DNA from: Macrostomum hystrix
Taxonomy: Eukaryota; Platyhelminthes; Macrostomidae
DNA length: 64,000 nucleotides
Reading direction: 5' to 3'
Assembly: GCA_950097015.1 (NCBI GenBank)
Contig: CATNEN010000001.1
Span: 7,931,001-7,995,000 of the forward strand
The notes under the pieces: model-generated
Databases searched by the model: none
The model's input: the letters and a program-made list of their open reading frames with translations, nothing else
What the model was told of the DNA's origin: nothing
Position numbers and translations under genes: made by a program
Shown: piece after piece, positions 21,895-34,000 of the stretch
How the letters are laid out: each line of letters opens with the position of its first letter
Numbering within the stretch: position 1 is the stretch's first letter

Positions 21895-23260
21895 ATCATT
21901 TCCTCTCACTCTACCACTCACTGTCTCATTCTACCACTCTCCCTCTCACTCTACCACTCTCCCTCTCACTCTACCACTCACTGTCTCATTCTACCACTCT
22001 CCCTCTCACTCTACCACTCTCCCTCTCACTCTACCACTCACTGTCTCATTCTACCACTCTCCCTCTCACTCTACCACTCACTGTCTCACTCTACCACTCT
22101 CCCTCTCACTCTACCACTCTCCCTCTCACTTTACTACTCACTCTCTCACTCTACCACTCACTGTCTCACTCTACCACTCACTGTCTCACTCTACCACTCT
22201 TCCTCTCACTTTACTACTCACTCACTCACTCTACCACTCACTGTCTCACTCTACCACTCACTGTCTCACTCTACCACTCACTGTCTCACTCTACCACTCT
22301 CCCTCTCACTCTACCACTCACTGTCTCACTCTACCACTCTCCCTCTCACTCTACCACTCTCCCTCTCACTTTACTACTCACTCTCTCACTCTACCACTCA
22401 CTGTCTCACTCTACCACTCACTGTCTCACTCTACCACTCTCCCTCTCACTCTACCACTCACTGTCTCACTCTACCACTCACTGTCTCACTCTACCACTCT
22501 CCCTCTCACTCTACCACTCACTGTCTCACTCTACCACTCACTGTCTCACTCTACCACTCACTGTCTCACTCTACCACTCACTGTCTCACTCTACCACTCA
22601 CTGTCTCACTCTACCACTCACTGTCTCACTCTACCACTCACTGTCTCACTCTACCACTCTCCCTCTCACTCTACCACTCTCCCTCTCACTCTACCACTCT
22701 CCCTCTCACTCTACCACTCACTGTCTCATTCTACCACTCTCCCTCTCACTCTACCACTCTCCCTCTCACTCTACCACTCTCCCTCTCACTCTACCACTCA
22801 CTGTCTCATTCTACCACTCTCCCTCTCACTCTACCACTCTCCCTCTCACTCTACCACTCTCCCTCTCACTCTACCACTCTCCCTCTCACTCTACCACCCT
22901 CCCTTTCACTCTACCACTCACTGTCTCATTCTACCACTCTCCCTCTCACTCTACCACTCTCCCTCTCACTCTACCACTCTCCATCTTACTCTACCACTCT
23001 CCCTCTTACTCTACCACTCACTGTCTCGCTCTACCACTCACTGTCTCACTCTACCACTCACTGTCTCACTCTACCACTCACTGTCTCACTCTACCACTCA
23101 CTGTCTCACTCTAACACTCTCCCTCTCACTCTACCACTCACTGTCTCACTCTACCACTCACTGTCTCACTCTACCACTCTCCCTCTCACTCTACCACTCA
23201 CTGTCTCACTCTACCACTCACTGTCTCACTCTACCACTCTCACTTTCACGCTACTACACT
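21895..23260 (+). repeat. Minisatellite, 20-bp unit CTCTACCACTCTCCCTCTCA with two alternating variants
   Basis: About 68 copies in the Hox intron. Each unit carries either CTCCCTCTCA or CACTGTCTCA after the CTCTACCACT core, giving a two-state pattern along the array. The tail (23250-23345) decays into CTCTACT simple repeats. Confidence 0.95.
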
Positions 23261-24149
23261 CATAGTCTCTCTACTTCCCTCCCTGTCTGTCTACTCTCTA
23301 CTCTCTACTCTCTACCTCTCTACTTCTCTCTACTTCCCTCACTCAATAACGTTCCCTCTCACCTTACCCCTGTTTCTTTTTATATATTCCTCTCCAACTC
23401 TCAGTCTCTATCACTCTTTACCATATTTTTTTAATCTCCCATTTCGTTTAGCACAGTAACAAGGGGCGTCAGGGTAGAAAGACTCCCCACACAGAGAGAC
23501 AGACAAAGAAAGTTCCAAGGAGTCAGCGGTCATAAACTTGGGCCCTCCTCGTGCCTATATAACTTTCCTCATAAATTGTCGGCACTGGCTGCACACACAC
23601 AGCAGTGTATATAGGCTGTGAGAGCAGGTGGTTCAAGCCTCTCGCATCTCCAAGGCGGTGCATAAAAAAACACACACACACGGCCATGCAGTTTTAACAC
23701 CGCCGCGCCGACAAAGGAGCTAAGCTCGGAAAGTCGAATTTCGGTCAGCAAATCAGCCCCACCCTTCCACTCTCCACTCTCTAGACCCTATTTAGACATA
23801 GTTTATGTCTCTCGCTTCACTTCGCTTGAGTCTATACTCAAGGATACAGCAGTAAATCAGCCTACTAAGATATATATAAGCAGATGTGTGTTGGGCTATC
23901 GCATATACTTTAGTTACTCTCTATAGTTGATTTATTAATTCTCCAATACACGTTCATGCGCCAGCTGATCTATGGCCTTCTTAACAATCATGGATTTATA
24001 GATATGAATATATATTAGTGCTGTGTATATTCGCTGTGCATAGCAACCGTTTGCAAATAGAATATGTCTTTTTTTCGTTCTCATAGATAAATCAATTGAT
24101 TTTGAACCTAATTTTTTAGGTAAATTAGACCATTCGCTATTGATACGTA

Positions 24150-25485
24150 ATGTGAGATGAGACACGGGAGAGAAGAGACACGGGAGAGATGACACACAGG
24201 AGAGATGACACTTGGGAGAGATGAGAGATGAGACACCGAAGAGATGAGACACGGGAGAGAAGAGACACGGGAGAGATGACACACAGGAGAGAAGAGACAC
24301 GGGAGAGATGACACACGGGAGAGATGAGACACGGGAGAGAAGAGACACATTAGAGAGATTAGACACAAGAGAGATAGGACATTAGAGAGATTAGACACAA
24401 GAGAGATAGGACACTGGAGAGATGAGACACTGGAGAGATGAGACACGGGAGAGATGAGACACGGGAGAGGTGAGGCAGGGGAGAGATGAAGCAGGGGAGA
24501 GATAAGGCAGGGGAGAGATGAGGCAGGGGAGAGATGAGGCAGGGGAGAGGTGAGGCAGGGGAGAGATGAGACACGGGAGAGATGAGACACGGGAGAGAAG
24601 AGACACGGGAGAGATGACACACAGGAGAGATGACACTCGGGAGAGATGAGACACGGGAGAGATGAGACACGGGAGAGATGAGACACGGGAGAGATGAGAC
24701 ACGGGAGAGATGAGACACGGGAGAGATGAGACACGGGAGAGATGAGACACGGGGGAGATGAGACACGGGAGAGATGAGACACGGGAGAGATGAGACACGG
24801 GAGAGATGAGACACGGGAGAGAAGAGACACGGGAGAGATGACACACAGGAGAGATGACACTTGGGAGAGATGAGAGATGAGACACCGAAGAGATGAGACA
24901 CGGGAGAGAAGAGACACGGGAGAGATGACACACAGGAGAGAAGAGACACGGGAGAGATGACACACGGGAGAGATGAGACACGGGAGAGAAGAGACACATT
25001 AGAGAGATTAGACACAAGAGAGATAGGACATTAGAGAGATTAGACACAAGAGAGATAGGACACTGGAGAGATGAGACACTGGAGAGATGAGACACGGGAG
25101 AGATGAGACACGGGAGAGGTGAGGCAGGGGAGAGATGAAGCAGGGGAGAGATAAGGCAGGGGAGAGATGAGGCAGGGGAGAGATGAGGCAGGGGAGAGGT
25201 GAGGCAGGGGAGAGATGAGACACGGGAGAGATGAGACACGGGAGAGAAGAGACACGGGAGAGATGACACACAGGAGAGATGACACTCGGGAGAGATGAGA
25301 CACGGGAGAGATGAGACACGGGAGAGATGAGACACGGGAGAGATGAGACACGGGAGAGATGAGACACGGGAGAGATGAGACACGGGAGAGATGAGACACG
25401 GGGGAGATGAGACACGGGAGAGATGAGACACGGGAGAGATGAGACACGGGAGAGATGAGACACGGGAGAGATGAGACACGGGAGG
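24150..25485 (-). repeat. Minisatellite, 16-bp unit (minus-strand copy of CGTGTCTCATCTCTCC) with a 649-bp duplication
   Basis: On the plus strand the unit is CGGGAGAGATGAGACA, the reverse complement of the units at 12668-13140 and 15061-16378. A block containing the unusual AGAGACACATTAGAGAGATT recurs 649 bp later (24341 and 24990) with the same order of variants around it, so the array contains a recent two-copy higher-order repeat. It lies in the Hox intron. Confidence 0.95.
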
Positions 25486-25654
25486 AAAACGTTTTGAAAA
25501 GCCTAACAATAACTACATAACCAAAGGTAACTGTCTATTTGAATTTTCACCCTGAATGGCCACTAATACGAATATTCGTGACTTCAATCTTCCTACTTTC
25601 AAAGTCCTTTCACCCCTTGACAGAATGCCATGTATTTGCTCAGATGCTCAGAAG

Positions 25655-26330
25655 TTACAGATGAAACTCTCCGTTTGCCTAAAGTTACATAGGAAACTCT
25701 CCTTCCAACCTGAAGTTACAGAGGAAACTCTCCTTCCAACCTGAAGTTACAGAGAAAACTCTCCTTCCAACCTGAAGTTACAGAGAAAACTCTCCTTCCC
25801 ACCTGAAGTTACAGAGGAAACTCTCCTTCCCACCTGAAGTTACAGAGGAAACTCTCCTTCCCACCTGAAGTTACAGAGGAAACTCTCCTTCCAACCTGAA
25901 GTTACAGAGAAAACTCTCCTTCCCACCTGAAGTTACAGAGGAAACTCTCCTTCCCACCTGAAGTTACAGAGGAAACTCTCCTTCCAACCTGAAGTTACAG
26001 AGGAAACTCTCCTTCCCACCTGAAGTTACAGAGGAAACTCTCCTTCCAACCTGAAGTTACAGAGGAAACTCTCCTTCTAACCTGAAGTTACAGAGGAAAC
26101 TCTCCTTCCCACCTGAAGTTACAGAGGAAACTCTCCTTCTAACCTGAAGTTACAGAGGAAACTCTCCTTCCCACCTGAAGTTACAGAGGAAACTCTCCTT
26201 CCAACCTGAAGTTACAGAGGAAACTCTCCTTCCCACCTGAAGTTACAGAGGAAACTCTCCTTCCAACCTGAAGTTACAGAGGAAGCTCTCCTTCCCACCT
26301 GAAGTTACAGAGGAAGCTCTCCTTTCCACT
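25655..26330 (+). repeat. Minisatellite, 31-bp unit around GAAGTTACAGAGGAAACTCT
   Basis: About 21 copies ending some 130 bp from the Hox exon 1 donor. Variation is concentrated at the CCTTCCAACCT / CCTTCCCACCT / CCTTCTAACCT junction. Confidence 0.93.
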
Positions 26331-26468
26331 TGACGTAACGGAAAAGTTCTTTCCCACCTTGTCATCAAAGAGGAATCTGTGACTTACACCAGAAGTTGCC
26401 GTTAAGAACCCGAGCTTACTGAGCATGCTCAAAGCAGGAAAGAATTAGTTTTAAGCACCGAGACTCAC

Positions 26469-26862
26469 CAACAACAGTCATCCATGGCCAGACTTGCTTG
26501 TTGGCATCAACAGAGCTTGAACAGGCTCTTAGCGAATGCATCATCAGTGCCGAAGCGTCTAGGCCAGCAGCTCCAGCCAGCGAATCTGCTGCGGCTGCGG
26601 CTGCAGCTGCCGCCATCGCCGGCATCCAAAGGTCACCGGCCTCGCTGGCTGAAGAGCCGACTGGATGAAGCTGATGATGCTGATGCTTGTAAAATTGTTC
26701 GTGATGATGCTGCTGTTGCTGCTGCTGCTGTTGCTGATGATGATGCTGACTGAATGCTGTCGAATCTGATAAGGAGTGCTGCTGCTGCTGCTGCTGCTGA
26801 TAAGTCTGACTTGCTGCATGCGATGCCAAATGCTGCTGACCGAAGGTAAAACAATAATTCAT
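26469..26862 (-). CDS. Hox gene, exon 1 with hexapeptide (WPWM)
   Basis: ATG at 26862 opens 131 codons plus one base, ending at a GTGAGT donor. The N-terminus is MNYCFTFGQQ. His- and Gln-rich low complexity follows (CAG/CAT tracts), then an Ala run near residue 85, and QVWPWMTVV close to the exon end. The WPWM core at residues 125-128 is the Hox hexapeptide that contacts PBC/Exd cofactors. The linker from WPWM to the homeodomain is only 9 residues, as in many central Hox proteins. The leftover G joins GT of exon 2 to make Gly132, so phase supports the join across 7.1 kb. The alternative reading through the donor (GESRCLK...) stops after 17 codons and is not expected to be used. Confidence 0.9.
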
Positions 26863-26899
26863 GACTTCTTGAGAATGAATGCGAAATCTGAAGTTGGTC

Positions 26900-27095
26900 T
26901 GGCTTGATACTGCTGTAACTTTTTTGGCGCCTTATCCAATGTTTTCCGCTACTTGGGGGGTACTTGGCGGGCGCAACTCCACTCCCCGCTCACTTGACGA
27001 ACTCCCGCCTCCGCGCTTTCCCATTGGCTGGAAAAGTTGGGCAACTTGCCGCCGAGGCTATGAAAATCTTTCTAGCAGAAACTTGGCGGGGTAGA
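26900..27095 (-). promoter_or_regulatory. Probable GC-rich promoter region of the Hox gene
   Basis: Immediately upstream of exon 1 the base composition turns GC-rich. On the minus strand I see a CCAAT box (plus-strand ATTGG at 27023-27027) beside GGAGGCGGG, and a TTTTTGGCGCC (plus, about 26920) resembling an E2F site. There is no TATA box. This is motif reading only. Confidence 0.4.
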
Positions 27096-27369
27096 GGAAA
27101 ATGGATGGGAGAGACCTTCAGATATGGAATTCAGTGCCCCGATATCCCTAGCGCTGATTGTAAGATTATTCGCATTCGATTAGGCAAAAAATATTTGCCG
27201 ACTTTACAGCAGAATTGGGACTATGGGAGATGGTAAAAACCTGATACGGCAAGACTATGAATTATGATTTATGAAAATCTAATGTAAAATTATGGACTAC
27301 ATAAATTAACTTTAAGAGCTCCACGAAACGACTTTAAATAATGTCAATAAAGGGAATTGTTATTGGTCC

Positions 27370-28045
27370 TAAAATCCTGTGGTTGATGGTCCTCAAATCC
27401 AGTGGTAGATGGTCCTCGAATCCAGTGGTTGATGGTCCTCAAATCCAGTGGTAGATGGTCCTCGAATCCAGTGGTAGATGGTCCTCAAATCCAGTGGTAG
27501 ATGGTCCTAAAATCCAGTGGTAGATGGTCCTCAAATCCAGTGGTAGATGGTCCTCAAATCCAGTGGTAGATAGTCCTCAAATCCAGTGGTAGATGGTCCT
27601 CGAATCCAGTGGTTGATCGTCCTCAAATCCAGTGGTAGATGGTCCTCAAATCCAGTGGTAGATGGTCCTCAAATCCAGTGGTAGATGGTCCTCGAATCCA
27701 GTGGTTGATGGTCCTCAAATCCAGTGGTAGATGGTCCTCAAATCCAGTGGTAGATGGTCCTCGAATCCAGTGGTTGATCGTCCTCAAATCCAGTGGTTGA
27801 TGGTCCTCAAATCCAGTGGTAGATGGTCCTCGAATCCAGTGGTAGATGGTCCTCAAATCCAGTGGTTGATGGTCCTCAAATCCAGTGGTAGATGGTCCTC
27901 GAATCCAGTGGTAGATGGTCCTCAAATCCAGTGGTTGATGGTCCTAAAATCCAGTGGTTGATGGTCCTCAAATCCAGTGGTAGATGGTCCTCGAATCCAG
28001 TGGTAGATGGTCCTCAAATCCAGTGGTAGATGGTCCTCAAATTGG
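27370..28045 (+). repeat. Minisatellite, 23-bp unit around GATGGTCCTCAAATCCAGTG
   Basis: About 29 copies with variants at two positions (CTCAAAT/CTCGAAT/CTAAAAT and GGTA/GGTT). It lies upstream of the Hox gene. Confidence 0.95.
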
Positions 28046-28167
28046 TATGTCTTTAGATTGAATTAAGGAAATCGAATCGACACAGGGCACTCTTACCGGG
28101 TCGAAGTCCGCCATGCGTATAGTTGAGTGAGCAATCTAGTCCATTTTACAGTGCCGCATAAACATAA

Positions 28168-28475
28168 TTAATAATTTATATAGTTGGAACGCACCCACAA
28201 TGTTTGAAGTGATTCAATTGAAGCATGCTTGACTAAATCTTCAACTTGACTTTGGCTCGCGTTTATTCTACTCGCTTGTCCGACACTGTTAACGGTCACT
28301 GCGTTATTTGAGTCTGTATAAAATTTATCATCAATAAAATTTTCTGTTTTTGAGCATTGAAGTGTTATTACATTAGACGGCAGCCTTATTAGACGGATAC
28401 TGGACTGGTAATGTATATGGAACAACGCAAGCACACGAAACTCAAGAACACGGGCCAACTTTTTGTTGCGCATCT
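28168..28475 (-). CDS. Possible terminal exon of an unidentified protein
   Basis: A minus-strand frame of about 100 codons opens after a good acceptor (GATTATTGTTTCAG, exon from about 28475) and ends at 28168. No domain is recognised; it is mixed hydrophilic with one Cys. No upstream exon could be matched. It may be chance. Confidence 0.2.
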
Positions 28476-28529
28476 TCTGAAACAATAATCAAGTCGCCAG
28501 CTCTTCAGACCGTCGAGATATTCAATGTT

Positions 28530-28756
28530 TCTGGCCGGAGGTCATATTTTTCCTATTAGCGCTAGTGTATTTCATACACCCCCTATACACGCCTCAGGCA
28601 TGTCACCCGACTGTGCCTACATCATCTTCGTCATCGGTGGTCACCTACCTTTATCTCGAGACGGATTTGCTGGACCTTCAAGGGCTACAGCAGGTGGAAC
28701 GAGGCCACTATGGACACCCTGACGCGAATTTCTCCAATTTCACTGATCAAGCCTAA
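28530..28756 (+). CDS. Short open frame with a hydrophobic leader, doubtful
   Basis: The plus frame ending at TAA 28754-28756 contains a leader-like VIFFLLALVYF followed by a Ser run and an acidic region. No ATG precedes the leader in frame, so it would need an upstream exon. No family is recognised. Confidence 0.15.
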
Positions 28757-29229
28757 ATATTAGGCGCAGCTCAACCACAGGACACCATTGTCTAGTCAGT
28801 CAACCAATCAGTCACCAGCCAACGGTGTTAGCATTCAGGCGCTGCCAAAAAAATTGTCAGGGAAGGGGGGAATTTACCCCCCCCCCGGTATAAAAACGCG
28901 CGGCAAATGGCTTGGTAGTCCTACAATTATTAACTGACGTGCATGTGAAATAAAAATAATGAGTGGGAAGGAAATTACGTGTTGAAATAAATTCCTAGAA
29001 TTTGGATGACATTTTATTGAGACTTATTGAGCTTGATGACTCATGAATTTATTGAAAATACTTAGATCGGGACTTCTAGGAAATCTAGCTGACATTTTTT
29101 AGAATCTTTAGATGAGATCTCACTAGATGATCTTACTAGATGAGCTATTTCTTAGAATCAGTGAATGCGTTTTTATGCAAATGTATTTCGTAGCTTCTTA
29201 AAAGTAGAAAGACAACACTATAACTCCTA
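28757..29229. other. Intergenic DNA with a possible TATA element
   Basis: A CCAATCAGTC near 28803 and a GGTATAAAAACG near 28889 lie about 85 bp apart on the plus strand, next to a GGGGGGAATTTACCCCCCCC palindrome. No reading frame of note follows, so a promoter is only a possibility. Confidence 0.25.
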
Positions 29230-29575
29230 TTAATTGCAGGAGGGCTGCGGGCCATGGTACATCATATGGTGACACTAGACCTGCAGCCAGCGCTGACTCC
29301 TGAGCACACACGCACACAGATACTGTACGCAGGCACACGCTCACACAGGTGTGTACATCTGCCCTGACTTTCTCATCGTCAGGCAGTGTACACTCTCACT
29401 GTGCCTTGGAGGTTGGCCCTCAAGGGCGTAAATTGCACGACAAGCCTCCAAACCTAATTTTCTCCGCGGCTGCGCCCCAAAATAAAAGTGGCCTCGCCGC
29501 GGAATCGAGCTCAGGGACCTTGGTGCGAGAGGCAAACGCGTTGACCGCTCTGCCACTCACCCACTGCCTTCTTTC
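29230..29575 (-). mobile_element. tRNA-derived SINE, full-length-looking copy
   Basis: On the minus strand the head carries a box A-like TGGCAGAGCGGT (29555-29544) and a box B-like GAGCTCGATTCC (29512-29501), spaced as in tRNA genes with a long arm (Leu/Ser type). The body contains AGTGTACACTGCCTGACG. The 3' end is CAGCCCTCCTGCAATTA. The same body occurs at 37184-37515 and 9096-9305, proving a dispersed family. Such elements are transcribed by RNA polymerase III from the internal boxes and moved by a partner LINE. Confidence 0.8.
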
Positions 29576-30384
29576 CCATAGCTTCCGAACCGAGTGACCT
29601 ATTTTCGTGAAAGTCCATCATTTGGATAATCAAATTTTCCTCCCTTTACGTTGAGCTAACTTTCAAAGTTGGTTCAAATATAAAAAAGTAACAAAATTTT
29701 GTGAACAGACAACCAATGCTTTGTGATTCTGGAATATTTTGGGAGATGCAGAAAAAAAGTTGGCTTCTGTGTTCTTTCTACTGTTAAAGCTATACAATGA
29801 GGTCTCGGGTATTGGAAACATTTAAACAATTCTACAGTGTTCAGTAAAACCTATCCAAGGCCTGGAACAATTCCATAAACCCACGCAGAGCTTTGCACAA
29901 AAGACGCATACAAAAATGTTATTAGAGACTTGCTATAGCAACTTCTGTAAAATACGACAACAGGCCGACACCAAAGCGACAAAATACACTCGACATAGCT
30001 AGCAACTGACTGCCAATGATATTCAAAGATGGAGGTGAGCCAACAACTACGCAGCTGCCCAAGAATGCTCCAAGTCAAACAGCACTAGACAGGTTTGTGT
30101 TGGCCAAAGCCTAGCCGAGCGTTTTACAATCAGCAAATATTTTTATGGTCAACATCTTCTTTTTAGTCGCTTTTTTCTATATGCCATTCTGCTTTGGGAT
30201 CCTTACTAGAAAGGAATTAGCAGACGAAAGGCTAAAATGAATTCGACAATTTACAACGACAAATTTCCAATCTTGTCTAACTTTGCCAACAGACTAATCG
30301 TGTGTAAATCCTGAACAAGCAAATGCAAAGCTAGTGCCTGACATTCAGAAAACTCTGCTTTGAACTGCTGCTGATGCTGAGTAA
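29576..30384. other. Intergenic DNA, nothing recognised
   Basis: No gene, RNA or array is supported between the SINE and the 22-bp minisatellite. Confidence 0.4.
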
Positions 30385-31030
30385 TAATGTTCCTACTCGT
30401 GACTGCTCATGTTCCTACTCGTGACTGCTCATCTTCCTACTCGTGACTGCTCATATTCCTACTCGTGACTGCTCATCTTCCTACTCGTGACTGCTCATAT
30501 TCCTACTCGTGACTGCTCATGTTCCTACTCGTGACTGCTCATATTCCTACTCGTGACTGTTCATGTTCCTACTCGTGACTGCTCATCTTCCTACTCGTGA
30601 CTGCTCATATTCCTACTCGTGACTGTTCATGTTCCTACTCGTGACTGCTCATGTTCCTACTCGTGACTGTTCATGTTCCTACTCGTGACTGCTCATGTTC
30701 CTACTCGTGACTGCTCATCTTCCTACTCGTGACTGCTCATCTTCCTACTCGTGACTGCTCATATTCCTACTCGTGACTGCTCATATTCCTACTCGTGACT
30801 GTTCATGTTCCTACTCGTGACTGCTCATGTTCCTACTCGTGACTGCTCATGTTCCTACTCGTGACTGCTCATCTTCCTACTCGTGACTGCTCATATTCCT
30901 ACAAATGACTGCTCATATTCCTACTAATGACTGCTCATATTCATACGAATGACTGCTCATGTTCCTACTCGGACTGCTCATATTCATACTAATGACTGAT
31001 CATGTTCCTACTCGTGACTGCTTATATTGC
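30385..31030 (+). repeat. Minisatellite, 22-bp unit around CTACTCGTGACTGCTCAT
   Basis: About 28 copies with variants GTTC, CTTC and ATTC at the junction. The last copies (30895-31030) become degenerate and grade into the 31-bp array, which shares GCTCATGTTCCTACT. The 31-bp unit probably arose from this one. Confidence 0.95.
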
Positions 31031-31039
31031 TCGTGATTG

Positions 31040-34000
31040 CTCATGTTCCTACTGCAGCCAATGATGATTGCTCATGTTCCTACTGCAGCCAATGATGATT
31101 GCTCATGTTCCTACTGCAGCCAATGATGATTGCTCATGTTCCTACTGCAGCTAATGATGATTGCTCATGTTCCTACTGCAGCTAATGATGATTGCTCATG
31201 TTCCTACTGCAGCCAATGATGATTGCTCATGTTCCTACTGCAGCCAATGATGATTGCTCATGTTCCTACTGCAGCCAATGATGATTGCTCATGTTCCTAC
31301 TGCAGCTAATGATGATTGCTCATGTTCCTACTGCAGCTAATGATGATTGCTCATGTTCCTACTGCAGCTAATGATGATTGCTCATGTTCCTACTGCAGCC
31401 AATGATGATTGCTCATGTTCCTACTGCAGCTAATGATGATTGCTCATGTTCCTACTGCAGCCAATGATGATTGCTCATGTTCCTACTGCAGCCAATGATG
31501 ATTGCTCATGTTCCTACTGCAGCTAATGATGATTGCTCATGTTCCTACTGCAGCCAATGATGATTGCTCATGTTCCTACTGCAGCTAATGATGATTGCTC
31601 ATGTTCCTACTGCAGCTAATGATGATTGCTCATGTTCCTACTGCAGCTAATGATGATTGCTCATGTTCCTACTGCAGCCAATGATGATTGCTCATGTTCC
31701 TACTGCAGCCAATGATGATTGCTCATGTTCCTACTGCAGCTAATGATGATTGCTCATGTTCCTACTGCAGCTAATGATGATTGCTCATGTTCCTACTGCA
31801 GCCAATGATGATTGCTCATGTTCCTACTGCAGCTAATGATGATTGCTCATGTTCCTACTGCAGCCAATGATGATTGCTCATGTTCCTACTGCAGCTAATG
31901 ATGATTGCTCATGTTCCTACTGCAGCCAATGATGATTGCTCATGTTCCTACTGCAGCTAATGATGATTGCTCATGTTCCTACTGCAGCTAATGATGATTG
32001 CTCATGTTCCTACTGCAGCCAATGATGATTGCTCATGTTCCTACTGCAGCTAATGATGATTGCTCATGTTCCTACTGCAGCTAATGATGATTGCTCATGT
32101 TCCTACTGCAGCCAATGATGATTGCTCATGTTCCTACTGCAGCTAATGATGATTGCTCATGTTCCTACTGCAGCCAATGATGATTGCTCATGTTCCTACT
32201 GCAGCTAATGATGATTGCTCATGTTCCTACTGCAGCTAATGATGATTGCTCATGTTCCTACTGCAGCCAATGATGATTGCTCATGTTCCTACTGCAGCCA
32301 ATGATGATTGCTCATGTTCCTACTGCAGCTAATGATGATTGCTCATGTTCCTACTGCAGCCAATGATGATTGCTCATGTTCCTACTGCAGCCAATGATGA
32401 TTGCTCATGTTCCTACTGCAGCCAATGATGATTGCTCATGTTCCTACTGCAGCCAATGATGATTGCTCATGTTCCTACTGCAGCTAATGATGATTGCTCA
32501 TGTTCCTACTGCAGCTAATGATGATTGCTCATGTTCCTACTGCAGCCAATGATGATTGCTCATGTTCCTACTGCAGCTAATGATGATTGCTCATGTTCCT
32601 ACTGCAGCTAATGATGATTGCTCATGTTCCTACTGCAGCCAATGATGATTGCTCATGTTCCTACTGCAGCTAATGATGATTGCTCATGTTCCTACTGCAG
32701 CTAATGATGATTGCTCATGTTCCTACTGCAGCCAATGATGATTGCTCATGTTCCTACTGCAGCCAATGATGATTGCTCATGTTCCTACTGCAGCTAATGA
32801 TGATTGCTCATGTTCCTACTGCAGCTAATGATGATTGCTCATGTTCCTACTGCAGCCAATGATGATTGCTCATGTTCCTACTGCAGCCAATGATGATTGC
32901 TCATGTTCCTACTGCAGCCAATGATGATTGCTCATGTTCCTACTGCAGCTAATGATGATTGCTCATGTTCCTACTGCAGCCAATGATGATTGCTCATGTT
33001 CCTACTGCAGCTAATGATGATTGCTCATGTTCCTACTGCAGCCAATGATGATTGCTCATGTTCCCACTGCAGCTAATGATGATTGCTCATGTTCCTACTG
33101 CAGCCAATGATGATTGCTCATGTTCCTACTGCAGCCAATGATGATTGCTCATGTTCCTACTGCAGCCAATGATGATTGCTCATGTTCCTACTGCAGCTAA
33201 TGATGATTGCTCATGTTCCTACTGCAGCTAATGATGATTGCTCATGTTCCTACTGCAGCTAATGATGATTGCTCATGTTCCTACTGCAGCCAATGATGAT
33301 TGCTCATGTTCCTACTGCAGCCAATGATGATTGCTCATGTTCCTACTGCAGCCAATGATGATTGCTCATGTTCCTACTGCAGCTAATGATGATTGCTCAT
33401 GTTCCTACTGCAGCCAATGATGATTGCTCATGTTCCTACTGCAGCTAATGATGATTGCTCATGTTCCTACTGCAGCCAATGATGATTGCTCATGTTCCCA
33501 CTGCAGCTAATGATGATTGCTCATGTTCCTACTGCAGCCAATGATGATTGCTCATGTTCCTACTGCAGCCAATGATGATTGCTCATGTTCCTACTGCAGC
33601 CAATGATGATTGCTCATGTTCCTACTGCAGCTAATGATGATTGCTCATGTTCCTACTGCAGCCAATGATGATTGCTCATGTTCCTACTGCAGCCAATGAT
33701 GATTGCTCATGTTCCTACTGCAGCTAATGATGATTGCTCATGTTCCTACTGCAGCCAATGATGATTGCTCATGTTCCTACTGCAGCCAATGATGATTGCT
33801 CATGTTCCTACTGCAGCCAATGATGATTGCTCATGTTCCTACTGCAGCTAATGATGATTGCTCATGTTCCTACTGCAGCCAATGATGATTGCTCATGTTC
33901 CTACTGCAGCTAATGATGATTGCTCATGTTCCTACTGCAGCCAATGATGATTGCTCATGTTCCTACTGCAGCCAATGATGATTGCTCATGTTCCTACTGC

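Larger units (their letters stand above)
19363..26468 (-). other. Hox gene intron (7.1 kb), largely minisatellite
   Basis: GT-AG intron: GTGAGT donor at 26468-26463 and CGCAG acceptor ending at 19363. It holds five separate minisatellites (19385-20150, 20965-21332, 21895-23260, 24150-25485 and 25655-26330), together about 4.5 kb. The sequence between them (20160-20960, 21340-21890, 23270-24140) is unique-looking with no supported gene. The 20946-21554 open frame is repeat. Confidence 0.8.

Noticed and set aside
23935-25509. Minus-strand ORFs up to 372 codons
   Set aside because: Inverted 16-bp minisatellite inside the Hox intron.
29501-29560. Functional tRNA gene
   Set aside because: Box A and B are present but the cloverleaf arms do not complete and the same sequence recurs as a SINE body.
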